Source of the DNA: Oscillospiraceae bacterium
GTDB lineage: Bacteria; Bacillota_A; Clostridia; Oscillospirales; Oscillospiraceae
NCBI GenBank assembly: GCA_017939025.1
Contig: JAGBAI010000172.1
Span: forward strand, 1 to 10,976
DNA length: 10,976 bases
Direction of reading: 5' to 3'
The translations under genes and the position numbers were made by a program. Each line of letters begins with the position of its first letter. Within the stretch, counting starts at the first letter, position 1. The notes beneath the pieces were generated by a model, which saw only the letters and a program-made list of their open reading frames with translations, ran no database searches and had not been told where the DNA came from. This document shows, piece by piece, positions 1 to 5,580 of the stretch.

Positions 1-20
1 AAGTTTTTTCACGCTAGACG

Positions 21-44
21 CCGGAAAATCGGAACATTTTCCGG
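21..44. repeat. Short palindrome
   Basis: A 9-bp perfect inverted repeat, CCGGAAAAT (21-29) and ATTTTCCGG (36-44), around a 6-base loop. It lies in non-coding sequence at the window edge. No T-run follows on either side, so a terminator role is not supported. A similar AT-cored palindrome with GC ends occurs at 10909-10943. Confidence 0.6.
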
Positions 45-73
45 TGTCGGATGGCGATGCGGCGGGAGGGGTA

Positions 74-111
74 CATAGGGGAGGGCGCTTTTTCGTAGCG
101 CCTCCCCTATG
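74..111. repeat. GC-rich palindromic repeat, TAGGGG family
   Basis: Arms 74-89 and 97-111 pair through CATAGGGGAGG...CCTCCCCTATG, with one unpaired G on the left and a T-rich loop. The TAGGGG outer end and CCCCTA partner match the repeats at 977-1089, 6577-6608 and 7276-7410. The non-coding location and repeated occurrence point to a dispersed intergenic palindrome family rather than a gene-specific signal. Confidence 0.65.
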
Positions 112-123
112 CCGCCTTCTTTG

Positions 124-154
124 GTTCCTTTCTTGGCGGGGACAAGAAAGGAAC
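124..154. repeat. 12-bp inverted repeat, GTTCCTTTCTTG
   Basis: GTTCCTTTCTTG (124-135) and CAAGAAAGGAAC (143-154) are perfect reverse complements around a 7-base loop. It lies between the palindrome at 74-111 and the operon terminator. From memory, similar TTCCTTTCTTG...CAAGAAAGGAA hairpins are common between clostridial genes, so this is probably another dispersed repeat; that was not checked by search. Confidence 0.6.
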
Positions 155-198
155 ACTGCCGCACTTTCAATTACAAAAAGGTATACTATTTCGATAGT

Positions 199-226
199 AA
201 AAAGCACCGCCAACAGGCGGTGCTTT
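199..226 (-). terminator. Intrinsic terminator of the leftward operon
   Basis: On the minus strand, two bases after the TAA of the nucleotidyltransferase gene, AAAGCACCGCC pairs with GGCGGTGCTTT across a TGTT loop (216-226 with 201-211). A run of five Ts (199-203) ends the stem. An 11-bp GC-rich stem with a T-run directly after the last gene is the classic Rho-independent layout. Confidence 0.85.
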
Positions 227-228
227 CC

Positions 229-945
229 TTATGCTTCCTTCATATGGATGGATTTTGCCTTGATCAGGTCGCTGACGCAATCCACTTCCGTCCACTCATA
301 GTCACAGATGTCCTTATAATACAGCTGGAAATCGTGCTTGAAGATCAGCTGCACCAGGGCATTTTCGTACCACTGGTCATAGTAGCCGGAGTCGATCATA
401 TCGTCCATTTCTTCCAGCATCTGCCGGGCGCTTTCCCGATCCAGCTTGGTCAGACCTGCGTATTCGCCGTGGTAGGCATCCAGCTCCTTGCTCATCACCA
501 GAACCCGTTCGCCGGAGACCTGTACGTTGTAATCGCCGTCAGTCTTGATGGAGCTGTCCAGCAGAACGATGGGCCGGTCAACCTTGGTGCAAACCACTTC
601 TTTGATCAGCTGCTCGGACATGACGATATCACCGTCGATGACCACGATGTCGTCGGCATCCAGATGCTCCCGTGCAAACCAGAGGGAGGCGATGGAATTG
701 GTAACGGCGTAGAAGGGATTATTGATAAAGGTGACGTTATCGTTTTTCAGATCCTCTTCAATGCTCTTGTGCATATGTCCGGTGACCACCACCACATCTG
801 CCTCGGGATCGTTCTTTTGCAGCAGCCGTACCATCCGCTGCAGTAAGGTGGTATTCTCGTCCAGCTTGAACATGGACTTGGGGTGGGACAGGGTCAAAGG
901 ATGGAGCCGGGAACCCTTGCCGGCTACCAGAAAAATGTATTTCAT
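229..945 (-). CDS. LicC-like nucleotidyltransferase (probable CDP-alcohol/amine synthesis)
   Basis: A predicted cytosolic sugar-nucleotidyltransferase-fold enzyme of 238 residues that would join an NTP, probably CTP, to a small phosphorylated alcohol or amine. Visible motifs are the nucleotide loop GKGSRLHPLT (9-18) with HPKSM (21-25); NPFYAVTNSIASLWFA (76-91), typical of the LicC/choline-phosphate cytidylyltransferase branch; the metal-binding stretch VIDGDIV (102-108); EYAGLTKL (161-168); and the C-terminal WTEVDCVSDLIKAK (218-231) with its acidic EVD. Length fits the family. The start at 945 is chosen because MKYIFLVAGKGSRL is the normal N-terminus and AGGAGG (954-959) sits 8 bases upstream. 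A longer in-frame start at 1077 would translate the inverted repeat at 977-1089. It is the last gene of the operon. Substrate is not readable: phosphocholine, phosphoethanolamine, aminoethylphosphonate or a sugar phosphate are all possible. Confidence 0.8.
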   Translation of the reverse strand: MKYIFLVAGKGSRLHPLTLSHPKSMFKLDENTTLLQRMVRLLQKNDPEADVVVVTGHMHKSIEEDLKNDNVTFINNPFYAVTNSIASLWFAREHLDADDIVVIDGDIVMSEQLIKEVVCTKVDRPIVLLDSSIKTDGDYNVQVSGERVLVMSKELDAYHGEYAGLTKLDRESARQMLEEMDDMIDSGYYDQWYENALVQLIFKHDFQLYYKDICDYEWTEVDCVSDLIKAKSIHMKEA

Positions 946-976
946 GGGAATTTCCTCCTGAGATGATGGAACCCTT

Positions 977-1089
977 TCGTAGGGGCCGATGCCCACATCG
1001 GCCCTGCGGTAAACGGTTTCCTTATTTACCAGCTTTCGGCAAATTCGTAACATTGTGCAAAGGGCCGATGTGGGCATCGGCCCCTACGA
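977..1089. repeat. 29-bp perfect inverted repeat pair inside the operon
   Basis: Arms 977-1005 and 1061-1089 are perfect reverse complements over 29 bp, separated by 55 bp. Each arm is itself a palindrome: GGCCGATG / CATCGGCC around a 4-base loop. The outer ends read CGTAGGGG and CCCCTACG, linking it to the family at 74-111, 6577-6608, 7276-7410 and 10881-10907. It fills almost all of the gap between the DUF2284 stop and the nucleotidyltransferase start, so it is transcribed within the operon and could fold into one very stable hairpin in mRNA. Confidence 0.85.
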
Positions 1090-1105
1090 TATACATTTGT
1101 TGTAA

Positions 1106-1657
1106 TCATTCCTCCTGCCACAGAAGCAGGCCTAAGCGGATCATCTGCTTATCCGTGGGGAAACGGACATCGATGCCGTATTTTTTGGCGCTTTTGATGA
1201 TGTTCACGCCGATGGCCTCCAGGGGAGACCGGGACAGGTAGGGATTGTTGCACCGATCCTTACCGCAGCCGCCCTTGCAGAGCTTGCAGGAGCCGCCGAT
1301 GAAGGAGGTAGCTGTGGGTGCATTGTGCTGATACATCCACTTTTCCAGATTCAGCAGCAGCTTATGAAGCTGGACACTGGACTCCGTCCGGGCTGCATCG
1401 AAGGCCTCCCGGCTGTTGTAGGAATAGGGAATGTAGACAAACAGGCCGCAGTCAAATTCTTCCATCATTTTGGGATAATCCACCTTTGGAAGATTGGGCG
1501 GGCACCGCCAGTTCTGGCCGTAACGGCCGCAGTAATAGCAGTTCTGCTTTACCACTTCCTCAAACACCAGCTCTTTGGGATCCATCAATACGCCGGTGGC
1601 GTTGGGGTAGGTTTCCGCCAGATAGGCAAGCAGCTCCTGCCGCATTTCCTTTTTCAT
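1106..1657 (-). CDS. DUF2284 cysteine-rich putative metal-binding protein
   Basis: A 183-residue soluble protein of unknown function. Its cysteines fall in two groups: C40-x2-C43-x8-C52 (within NCYYCGRYGQNWRCPP) and a C-terminal CKLCKGGCGKDRC (around 128-140). This arrangement matches the DUF2284 family of predicted metal-binding proteins, plausibly binding an iron-sulfur cluster or zinc. There is no signal peptide or membrane segment. The start at 1657 is preceded by GGGGAG (1664-1669) inside the end of the upstream PLP-enzyme gene, whose stop is only 3 bases away, so translation is probably coupled. A second Met at residue 5 is possible. Its place between a PLP enzyme and a nucleotidyltransferase suggests it serves the same pathway, but no reaction can be assigned. 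Confidence 0.8.
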   Translation of the reverse strand: MKKEMRQELLAYLAETYPNATGVLMDPKELVFEEVVKQNCYYCGRYGQNWRCPPNLPKVDYPKMMEEFDCGLFVYIPYSYNSREAFDAARTESSVQLHKLLLNLEKWMYQHNAPTATSFIGGSCKLCKGGCGKDRCNNPYLSRSPLEAIGVNIIKSAKKYGIDVRFPTDKQMIRLGLLLWQEE

Positions 1658-1660
1658 GGC

Positions 1661-2722
1661 TTACTCCCCGTCCACTTCCAGGAAGGCTTCCAGGAAGATG
1701 TCCATGGCGGCTTTGGAGCCAATGGAGATCCGCAGATAATTTTTCAGCAACGGATGTCCGAAGGTGTGCACCAGAACCTTCTTTTCTTCTTTCAGCCGCC
1801 GTGCCACTTCGTAAGGATCCTTCTTCGTCTCCACGAAGATGAAGTTGCCCAGGCAGTCCTTGACCCAGTAGCCCTTGTTTTTCAGAGTTTCCAGCGTGTA
1901 GGCCCGGCCCTCCCGCTCGGTGCGGATCAGATGGTCGATGGTCTCGGGATGATCCAGCAGACGCTCGGCAAAGAGCAGGGCGATGGAGTTGGCCTCGAAG
2001 GTCACGCGCAGATTCTTCACATAATGGATCAGCTTCGGGTTGGAGATGATAACACCCAGACGTACAGCAGCAAGAGACATAGCCTTGGAGAATGTCCGCA
2101 GGATGATGACATTCTCCTCCTTCAGGGCATAGGGAAGGAAGGTTTTGTCGTAGAAGTAGTGGTAGGCTTCGTCCACGATGACGATGGCACCCACTTCCTT
2201 AGCCCGGGCGATAACGGCCTCCAGCTCTTCCTCGGTGTAGACGTTGCCCATAGGGTTGTTGGGATTCAAAAGAACAACAATCCGGGTATCTTCGTCCACA
2301 GCCTTCACAATGTCGCCAATGTCGATGGTCAGATCGTCCTTGTAGAGCACCGCCTCATGCTTTAGGCCCAGCAGGGAGCAGTTGACCCGGTACATCTCAA
2401 AAGAGGGAGCCACGGTGACCACCTTCTTGCCTGGCTCACCGAAGGTTTCCAGCAGGTAGCGGATGCCCATGTCAGAGCCGTTGGTGGTCAGTACATTTTC
2501 GTAATTTGCGCCGATGAACTTGGCGTATTTGTTCAGAAACACATCCGGTTCCGGGTAAATGGACAGGAATTCCGGGGTGATTTCTGAGAGCACCCTGTCT
2601 ACAAATTCCTTGGGCAGACCCTCAGGATTCTCATTCAGATCGTAACGCTTATAACCGTAGCGCCCCTGCTCCGGAAAAATCCGCAGGGTATCCCGGACGT
2701 TTGGGTTAACATAATATTCCAC
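1661..2722 (-). CDS. HisC/CobD-fold PLP-dependent aminotransferase or decarboxylase
   Basis: A cytosolic fold-type I PLP enzyme of 353 residues, close in length and layout to histidinol-phosphate aminotransferase and threonine-phosphate decarboxylase (CobD). Visible are YDLNENPEG (28-35), the NPNNPMG loop (153-159), DEAYHYF (184-190, its Asp contacting the PLP pyridine nitrogen), TFSKAMSLAAVRLG with Schiff-base Lys213, and YLRISIG with Arg331 at the usual carboxylate-binding place. It starts with GTG, with an AAAGGA Shine-Dalgarno about 10 bases upstream. It is first in the operon, followed by the DUF2284 gene after 3 bases and the LicC-like gene. No histidine or cobalamin genes are nearby, so a true hisC role is doubtful. 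A precursor for a CDP-linked amine or amino alcohol is the context-based guess; database names would probably say histidinol-phosphate aminotransferase. Confidence 0.85.
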   Translation of the reverse strand: MEYYVNPNVRDTLRIFPEQGRYGYKRYDLNENPEGLPKEFVDRVLSEITPEFLSIYPEPDVFLNKYAKFIGANYENVLTTNGSDMGIRYLLETFGEPGKKVVTVAPSFEMYRVNCSLLGLKHEAVLYKDDLTIDIGDIVKAVDEDTRIVVLLNPNNPMGNVYTEEELEAVIARAKEVGAIVIVDEAYHYFYDKTFLPYALKEENVIILRTFSKAMSLAAVRLGVIISNPKLIHYVKNLRVTFEANSIALLFAERLLDHPETIDHLIRTEREGRAYTLETLKNKGYWVKDCLGNFIFVETKKDPYEVARRLKEEKKVLVHTFGHPLLKNYLRISIGSKAAMDIFLEAFLEVDGE

Positions 2723-2756
2723 AGGATATCATCCTTTCTTATCTGCATTTGGAATT

Positions 2757-2785
2757 ATCATAACACAAATGCACCTCTTTGTAAA
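2757..2785 (-). promoter_or_regulatory. Sigma-A promoter of the PLP-enzyme operon
   Basis: On the minus strand, -35 TTTACA (2780-2785) is separated by 17 bases from -10 TATGAT (2757-2762), about 35 bases before the GTG start. Both boxes are near consensus. The 12-mer TTTCTTTACAAA around the -35 is repeated exactly at the promoter of the sugar transferase at 9005-9033. The -35 lies in the T-rich tail of the regulator gene's terminator. Confidence 0.8.
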
Positions 2786-2821
2786 GAAAAGGAATCCGGC
2801 GGGAACCCATAGTCCCGCCGG
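2786..2821 (-). terminator. Probable terminator of the Xre regulator gene
   Basis: CCGGCGGGA (2796-2804) pairs with TCCCGCCGG (2813-2821), only 4 bases beyond the regulator's stop codon on the minus strand. The stem is followed on that strand by ATTCCTTTTCTTT, an interrupted T-tract. The tract is less clean than at 199-226, so some read-through into the downstream operon is possible. Confidence 0.65.
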
Positions 2822-2825
2822 AAGA

Positions 2826-3149
2826 TCATTTTTCCAGATAATTGCTGATGATCAGATCAATGCTCTGCTTTTGCCGTTCTGTCAGACTGCGGTAGCGCTG
2901 GAGCAGCACCAATTCCTCCGATAGCGGTGCTTTTATTGCAGATGCCTCCAAATCGGGGATCTCATGGCCGATCAAATGATCCACAGAGGTTTGAAAATAG
3001 TCCGCGATCCGCTTTAACGTGGCAATATCCGGTTCGATATTATGATTTTCATATTTATTGATGGATTGCTGACTGACACCCACCTCAGCAGCCAGCTGCT
3101 TCTGGGATATCCCATGCTTTTTCCGCAGCTGCTTCAAATTGATCAGCAT
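2826..3149 (-). CDS. Xre/Cro-CI family HTH transcriptional regulator
   Basis: A 107-residue cytosolic DNA-binding protein. Residues 1-60 form a typical HTH_3 domain: LKQLRKKHGISQKQLAAEVGVSQQSINKYE, then PDIATLKRIADYFQTSVDHLIG. A short C-terminal tail with EELVLLQRYRSLTERQKQSIDLII (roughly 75-101) is helical and common in small clostridial Xre proteins, probably for dimerisation. The start at 3149 is chosen because the HTH begins directly after it and a G-rich Shine-Dalgarno, AGGGGGG, lies about 9 bases upstream; an extension to 3203 adds no recognisable sequence and would begin over the promoter. It is divergent from the first co-polymerase gene, so autoregulation plus control of that gene is likely. 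No sensor domain is visible; the signal is unknown. Confidence 0.88.
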   Translation of the reverse strand: MLINLKQLRKKHGISQKQLAAEVGVSQQSINKYENHNIEPDIATLKRIADYFQTSVDHLIGHEIPDLEASAIKAPLSEELVLLQRYRSLTERQKQSIDLIISNYLEK

Positions 3150-3185
3150 ACCGGCACCCCCCTGCGAAACCTCAAAATACCTGTG

Positions 3186-3214
3186 CCTATATGTTAACAA
3201 CAATAAGGTGTGAA
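3186..3214 (-). promoter_or_regulatory. Candidate promoter of the Xre regulator gene
   Basis: On the minus strand, TTCACA (3209-3214) and TATAGG (3186-3191) are spaced by 17 bases and lie about 37 bases before the ATG. The -35 matches consensus at five of six positions and the -10 at four. The -35 overlaps the AGGTGT half-site at 3206-3211, as expected if the regulator represses itself. Confidence 0.5.
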
Positions 3215-3257
3215 GAAAAACACCTATCTTTTGTATTTACAACACCTAAAAGTTGTT
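3196..3257. promoter_or_regulatory. Putative Xre operator array between divergent genes
   Basis: Three copies of one half-site lie in the divergent promoter region: AGGTGT (3206-3211, inverted), and AACACCTA at 3219-3226 and 3241-3248, the last two exactly 22 bp apart (two helical turns). The first two form an inverted repeat with an 8-base spacer over the regulator's -35; the third sits in the spacer of the co-polymerase promoter. A second motif, AACAAC (3196-3201) and GTTGTT (3252-3257), flanks the array. The geometry suits a small Xre dimer; binding itself is inferred. Confidence 0.55.
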
Positions 3258-3264
3258 GTATAAT
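3236..3264 (+). promoter_or_regulatory. Sigma-A promoter of the first co-polymerase gene
   Basis: TTTACA (3236-3241) and a perfect TATAAT (3259-3264) are 17 bases apart, 49 bases before the ATG at 3314. An ACACCT half-site (3242-3247) follows the -35 directly and GTTGTT (3252-3257) ends just before the -10, so a protein bound at either would cover the polymerase site. Confidence 0.85.
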
Positions 3265-3313
3265 AGCGGAAACCCTTTTGGTTCTCCCGCCAAAACAAGG
3301 ATTGGAGTAGCTT

Positions 3314-4651
3314 ATGGAAAACGAAGATTATATTGAAATTGACTTGAAGTCTGTATTTTTCCGGGTACTGTACCAATGGAAGCAGATCTTTGCAGCTATG
3401 TTGGTGGCCGCGCTGCTGTTGGGTAGCTTGCAGGCGTTCCTGGCATCTCAGCCAGCGGAAACCGCCAGCGACCGCTGGAGCGATCAGGAAACCTATGCCC
3501 ACGAGCTTGCTCTGCGGCAGGATCGTGTCACTGCCGTCCTGGATAAGATCAACACGCTACAGGAGTATATAGACAACGCAGTTCTCATGAAGGCAGATCA
3601 CCGTAAGGTCTACATGGCCCGGGCTACCTACTATATTGACACCGGATACCAGATCAAACCGGAAAATGTATACCAGGATACGGACAAAACCAGCACCCTG
3701 GTATGGTATTACTGGAATTATCTCCAGGATCGCAGCGTTTATGATGCCCTGTCCGAAGAAATCGGCGTGGATGCCAATTATCTGATGGATCTGGTCACTG
3801 TGGAGCGGGTCAATGGCAACACCCTGTCTTTGTCTGTCTGGCATCCTGCCAGGCGCTCTGCGGAGCAGATCATGGAAGCCCTCCAGCGCACCCTGGGGGA
3901 GATCTGTCAAAACCTGGAAGAAACAGTCACACCCCATACCATGACCTTGATGCAGGATACCTGCGGCGTTTATATGGACGAGAATCTGAAAAAGCAGCAG
4001 CAATCCGTCAATGCAGATATGATTGCCTACAATCAGGAGCTGATCCAGGTTCAAAACGAGCTGGAAGCTTTTTTGAAGACCGATGTCCCCTCCCAGGCCA
4101 GTATTCTGAAAACCTTCCTGAAGTGGGCTATTCTGGGCGGCATTGGTGCCGGTGGCCTGCTGGCAGTGTACTATGCCCTCCAGGGAATTTTGGGAAGCCG
4201 TATCTATTCTGCGGAGGCCATTGCTGAGCGCTATGGTCTCCCTGTGCTGGGTCAGATCTGTTGCAAATCCCCATCTGATCCGCTGACCCGCTGCTTTATG
4301 AAATGGGAGGGGCGGCTGACAGAAAACAGCCCCGCCAATGACCTGCTGCTGGCTGCAACCGTCAAGCTGCACTGCCATCGTGACACCTTGCTGCTGTACA
4401 GCGACTGCGGCATCGACAGCAGCCGACAGGTTCTCCAGCAGCTGCAGCCCCACCTTTCCTCCACTGCGCTGGTTCCCTATGGCTGTCTTACCAGCGAAGC
4501 GGAGGCCCTTGTCTCCCTGGAGCGTGACGGCGATGCCATTCTGGTGATCACCGGCGGCGTATCCCGAAAGAAGGCTGTGGAAAGCACCAGAAAACTTCTG
4601 CTGGCCGCAAATAAGCCTATCGCTGGCATCCTGTTCCTGGAGTGCTGCTGA
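3314..4651 (+). CDS. Wzz/CpsC-type polysaccharide co-polymerase with degenerate BY-kinase-like C-terminus
   Basis: A 445-residue membrane protein expected to control polysaccharide chain length or export. Order: short cytoplasmic N-terminus (MENEDYIEIDL), membrane segment about 24-43, an extracytoplasmic part of about 225 residues with helical, glutamine-rich stretches (67-92 and 224-255), a second membrane segment about 271-290, then LPVLGQI (309-315) and a cytoplasmic tail. The tail resembles the start and end of a CpsD/Wzc kinase: SPANDLLLAATVKL (339-352), LLLYSDCGIDSSRQ where a Walker A GEGKST would be expected, and DAILVITGG...KPIAGILFLE (407-443). The P-loop Lys and the C-terminal tyrosine cluster are absent, and the tail is about half the usual kinase length. 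The Shine-Dalgarno TTGGAG lies 6 bases before the ATG. Family membership is fairly sure; the pseudo-kinase reading is by eye. Confidence 0.75.
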   Translation: MENEDYIEIDLKSVFFRVLYQWKQIFAAMLVAALLLGSLQAFLASQPAETASDRWSDQETYAHELALRQDRVTAVLDKINTLQEYIDNAVLMKADHRKVYMARATYYIDTGYQIKPENVYQDTDKTSTLVWYYWNYLQDRSVYDALSEEIGVDANYLMDLVTVERVNGNTLSLSVWHPARRSAEQIMEALQRTLGEICQNLEETVTPHTMTLMQDTCGVYMDENLKKQQQSVNADMIAYNQELIQVQNELEAFLKTDVPSQASILKTFLKWAILGGIGAGGLLAVYYALQGILGSRIYSAEAIAERYGLPVLGQICCKSPSDPLTRCFMKWEGRLTENSPANDLLLAATVKLHCHRDTLLLYSDCGIDSSRQVLQQLQPHLSSTALVPYGCLTSEAEALVSLERDGDAILVITGGVSRKKAVESTRKLLLAANKPIAGILFLECC

Positions 4652-4693
4652 TCACCGTTGGACTACCCATTCCCATAACGCTTTTTCATAATC

Positions 4694-4738
4694 AACAACC
4701 AATCGTTGTTATACGCAGAAATAGAATTATGGTATACT
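4694..4738 (+). promoter_or_regulatory. Extended -10 promoter with AACAAC-N5-GTTGTT inverted repeat
   Basis: Upstream of the second co-polymerase gene, TGGTATACT (4730-4738) is an extended -10 element 35 bases before the ATG. No good -35 lies at the right distance, which fits an extended -10 or an activated promoter. A perfect 6-bp inverted repeat, AACAAC (4694-4699) and GTTGTT (4705-4710), occupies the -35 area. The same hexamers occur around the first co-polymerase promoter. No terminator is evident after the first gene, so read-through is also possible. Confidence 0.55.
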
Positions 4739-4773
4739 ATTTTCGGTAAATTTGAAAAAAGCGAGGCTTTATT

Positions 4774-5430
4774 ATGTTAGAAAATGACGAGATTGAGATC
4801 GACCTGCTGAAGATCCTGAAAACCTGTCTGAAAAAGGCCTGGATCATTCTTCTGGTCGCTGCAATTCTGGGCGGTGCCATGTTCGCCTACAGCAATTCTA
4901 CTTATACTCCTACTTATACCACCAAAACCACCCTCTACGCCGGCTATACCAATACCCGGGATTTTGGCTTCGGTGAAAATGCCGGCAACATTTCCCAGTA
5001 CAGCCTCAGCGATTCCCGCAGCACCGTCAATACCTGCATTGCCCTGCTGCAGACCCGTATGCTGCAGGAGGCTGTGGCGGACGAAGCCGGTCTGGAGCTT
5101 TCTGCTGAACAGGTCGGTAAAATGGTCACCGCCGCGGTTGTGAACAGTTCTGAGCTGTTCCAGATCACCGTTACCGGCGCAGACCAGGAGCAGGTGGTGC
5201 GCATTGCCAATGCTTGCGGCAAGGTTCTGCCTGAGTACGTTGCCATGATCAACCCCAACAGCAACGTGGGCATTATCGACGAAGCCATCAGCGCCAGTGT
5301 TGCCAACTCCAACGACGCAGTGAAGGATGCCGCTGTGGGCGCTGTTCTGGGTGCCTTCCTGGTCTGTGCTGTCATTGCTGTGCAGTGCATCGTGGAGGAC
5401 TTTAAGGCTGCCAAGAAAGAAAAGAAGTAA
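4774..5430 (+). CDS. Wzz/CpsC-type chain-length determinant (polysaccharide co-polymerase)
   Basis: A 218-residue inner-membrane protein with the two-helix layout of CpsC/Wzz: membrane segment about 22-39, extracytoplasmic domain about 40-184, membrane segment about 186-207, and a lysine-rich cytoplasmic end (KAAKKEKK). The N-terminal NDEIEIDLLKILKTCLKKAW and the TTLYAGYTN strand after the first helix are typical of the Wzz domain. The proline-rich stretch usual before the second helix is reduced here (DEAISASVANSN). ATG at 4774 follows GCGAGG (4761-4766) by 7 bases. It shares the N-terminal IEIDL pattern with the preceding co-polymerase, so the two may be old paralogues or partners in one complex. 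No separate active BY-kinase gene is adjacent, although CpsC proteins usually have one. A terminator follows at 5479-5525. Confidence 0.82.
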   Translation: MLENDEIEIDLLKILKTCLKKAWIILLVAAILGGAMFAYSNSTYTPTYTTKTTLYAGYTNTRDFGFGENAGNISQYSLSDSRSTVNTCIALLQTRMLQEAVADEAGLELSAEQVGKMVTAAVVNSSELFQITVTGADQEQVVRIANACGKVLPEYVAMINPNSNVGIIDEAISASVANSNDAVKDAAVGAVLGAFLVCAVIAVQCIVEDFKAAKKEKK

Positions 5431-5478
5431 TTCCCCTCAGCCCGGTGCCAACCGGCGAGGCGCATAAAACAGTAAGAG

Positions 5479-5525
5479 AAACACTCCATTCAGCTTTCCT
5501 TTGAGATGTGAATGGAGTGTTTGTT
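5479..5525 (+). terminator. Intrinsic terminator after the second co-polymerase gene
   Basis: AAACACTCCATTCA (5479-5492) and TGAATGGAGTGTTT (5509-5522) are perfect reverse complements over 14 bp around a 16-base loop, followed by GTTTAAAT. The stem ends in a T-rich stretch about 50 bases after the stop codon. It separates the co-polymerases from rmlA. Confidence 0.75.
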
Positions 5526-5544
5526 TAAATAAGTGAAATTTGCG

Positions 5545-5573
5545 TTTACAGCGCAAGAGAAACAGAATATCAG
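5545..5573 (+). promoter_or_regulatory. Weak candidate promoter for rmlA-rmlC
   Basis: TTTACA (5545-5550) with TATCAG (5568-5573) at 17-base spacing. The -35 matches those of other promoters in the window, but the -10 matches consensus at only four of six bases. It lies after the terminator at 5479-5525, and about 100 bases of hairpin-rich leader would follow. Confidence 0.35.
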
Positions 5574-5580
5574 TATCGGC

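Noticed and set aside
180..199. Plus-strand -10-like TATACT with a TACTAT-TTCG-ATAGTA palindrome
   Set aside because: No matching -35 and no plus-strand gene follows for 3 kb; it lies in the tail of the minus-strand terminator.
44..301. Possible 85-residue plus-strand gene at the left edge
   Set aside because: It is made from three palindromic repeats and the operon terminator, then enters the LicC-like gene in antisense. Such repeat-derived peptides are often over-annotated.
109..846. Long plus-strand open frame opposite the LicC-like gene
   Set aside because: It is the antisense of a well-motif-supported gene, begins inside palindromic repeats, and shows no recognisable domain.
946..1077. 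N-terminal extension of the LicC-like protein to a Met at 1077
   Set aside because: The extension translates the inverted repeat, and a perfect AGGAGG sits just before the Met at 945, where the family's normal N-terminus begins.
977..1089. CRISPR or integron-type array for the repeated palindromes
   Set aside because: Copies are few, unevenly spaced across the window, variable in sequence, and not accompanied by cas or integrase genes.
1325..2365. 346-residue plus-strand open frame opposite the PLP-enzyme and DUF2284 genes
   Set aside because: It spans the junction of two real genes on the other strand, is rich in His/Gln typical of antisense frames, and has no Shine-Dalgarno or motif.
1661..2722. 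Naming the PLP enzyme hisC
   Set aside because: The fold matches, but no other histidine gene is near and the operon partners point elsewhere; only a family-level call is safe.
3557..4453. 298-residue minus-strand open frame opposite the first co-polymerase
   Set aside because: Antisense shadow; the plus-strand frame has two membrane helices, a promoter and a ribosome binding site.
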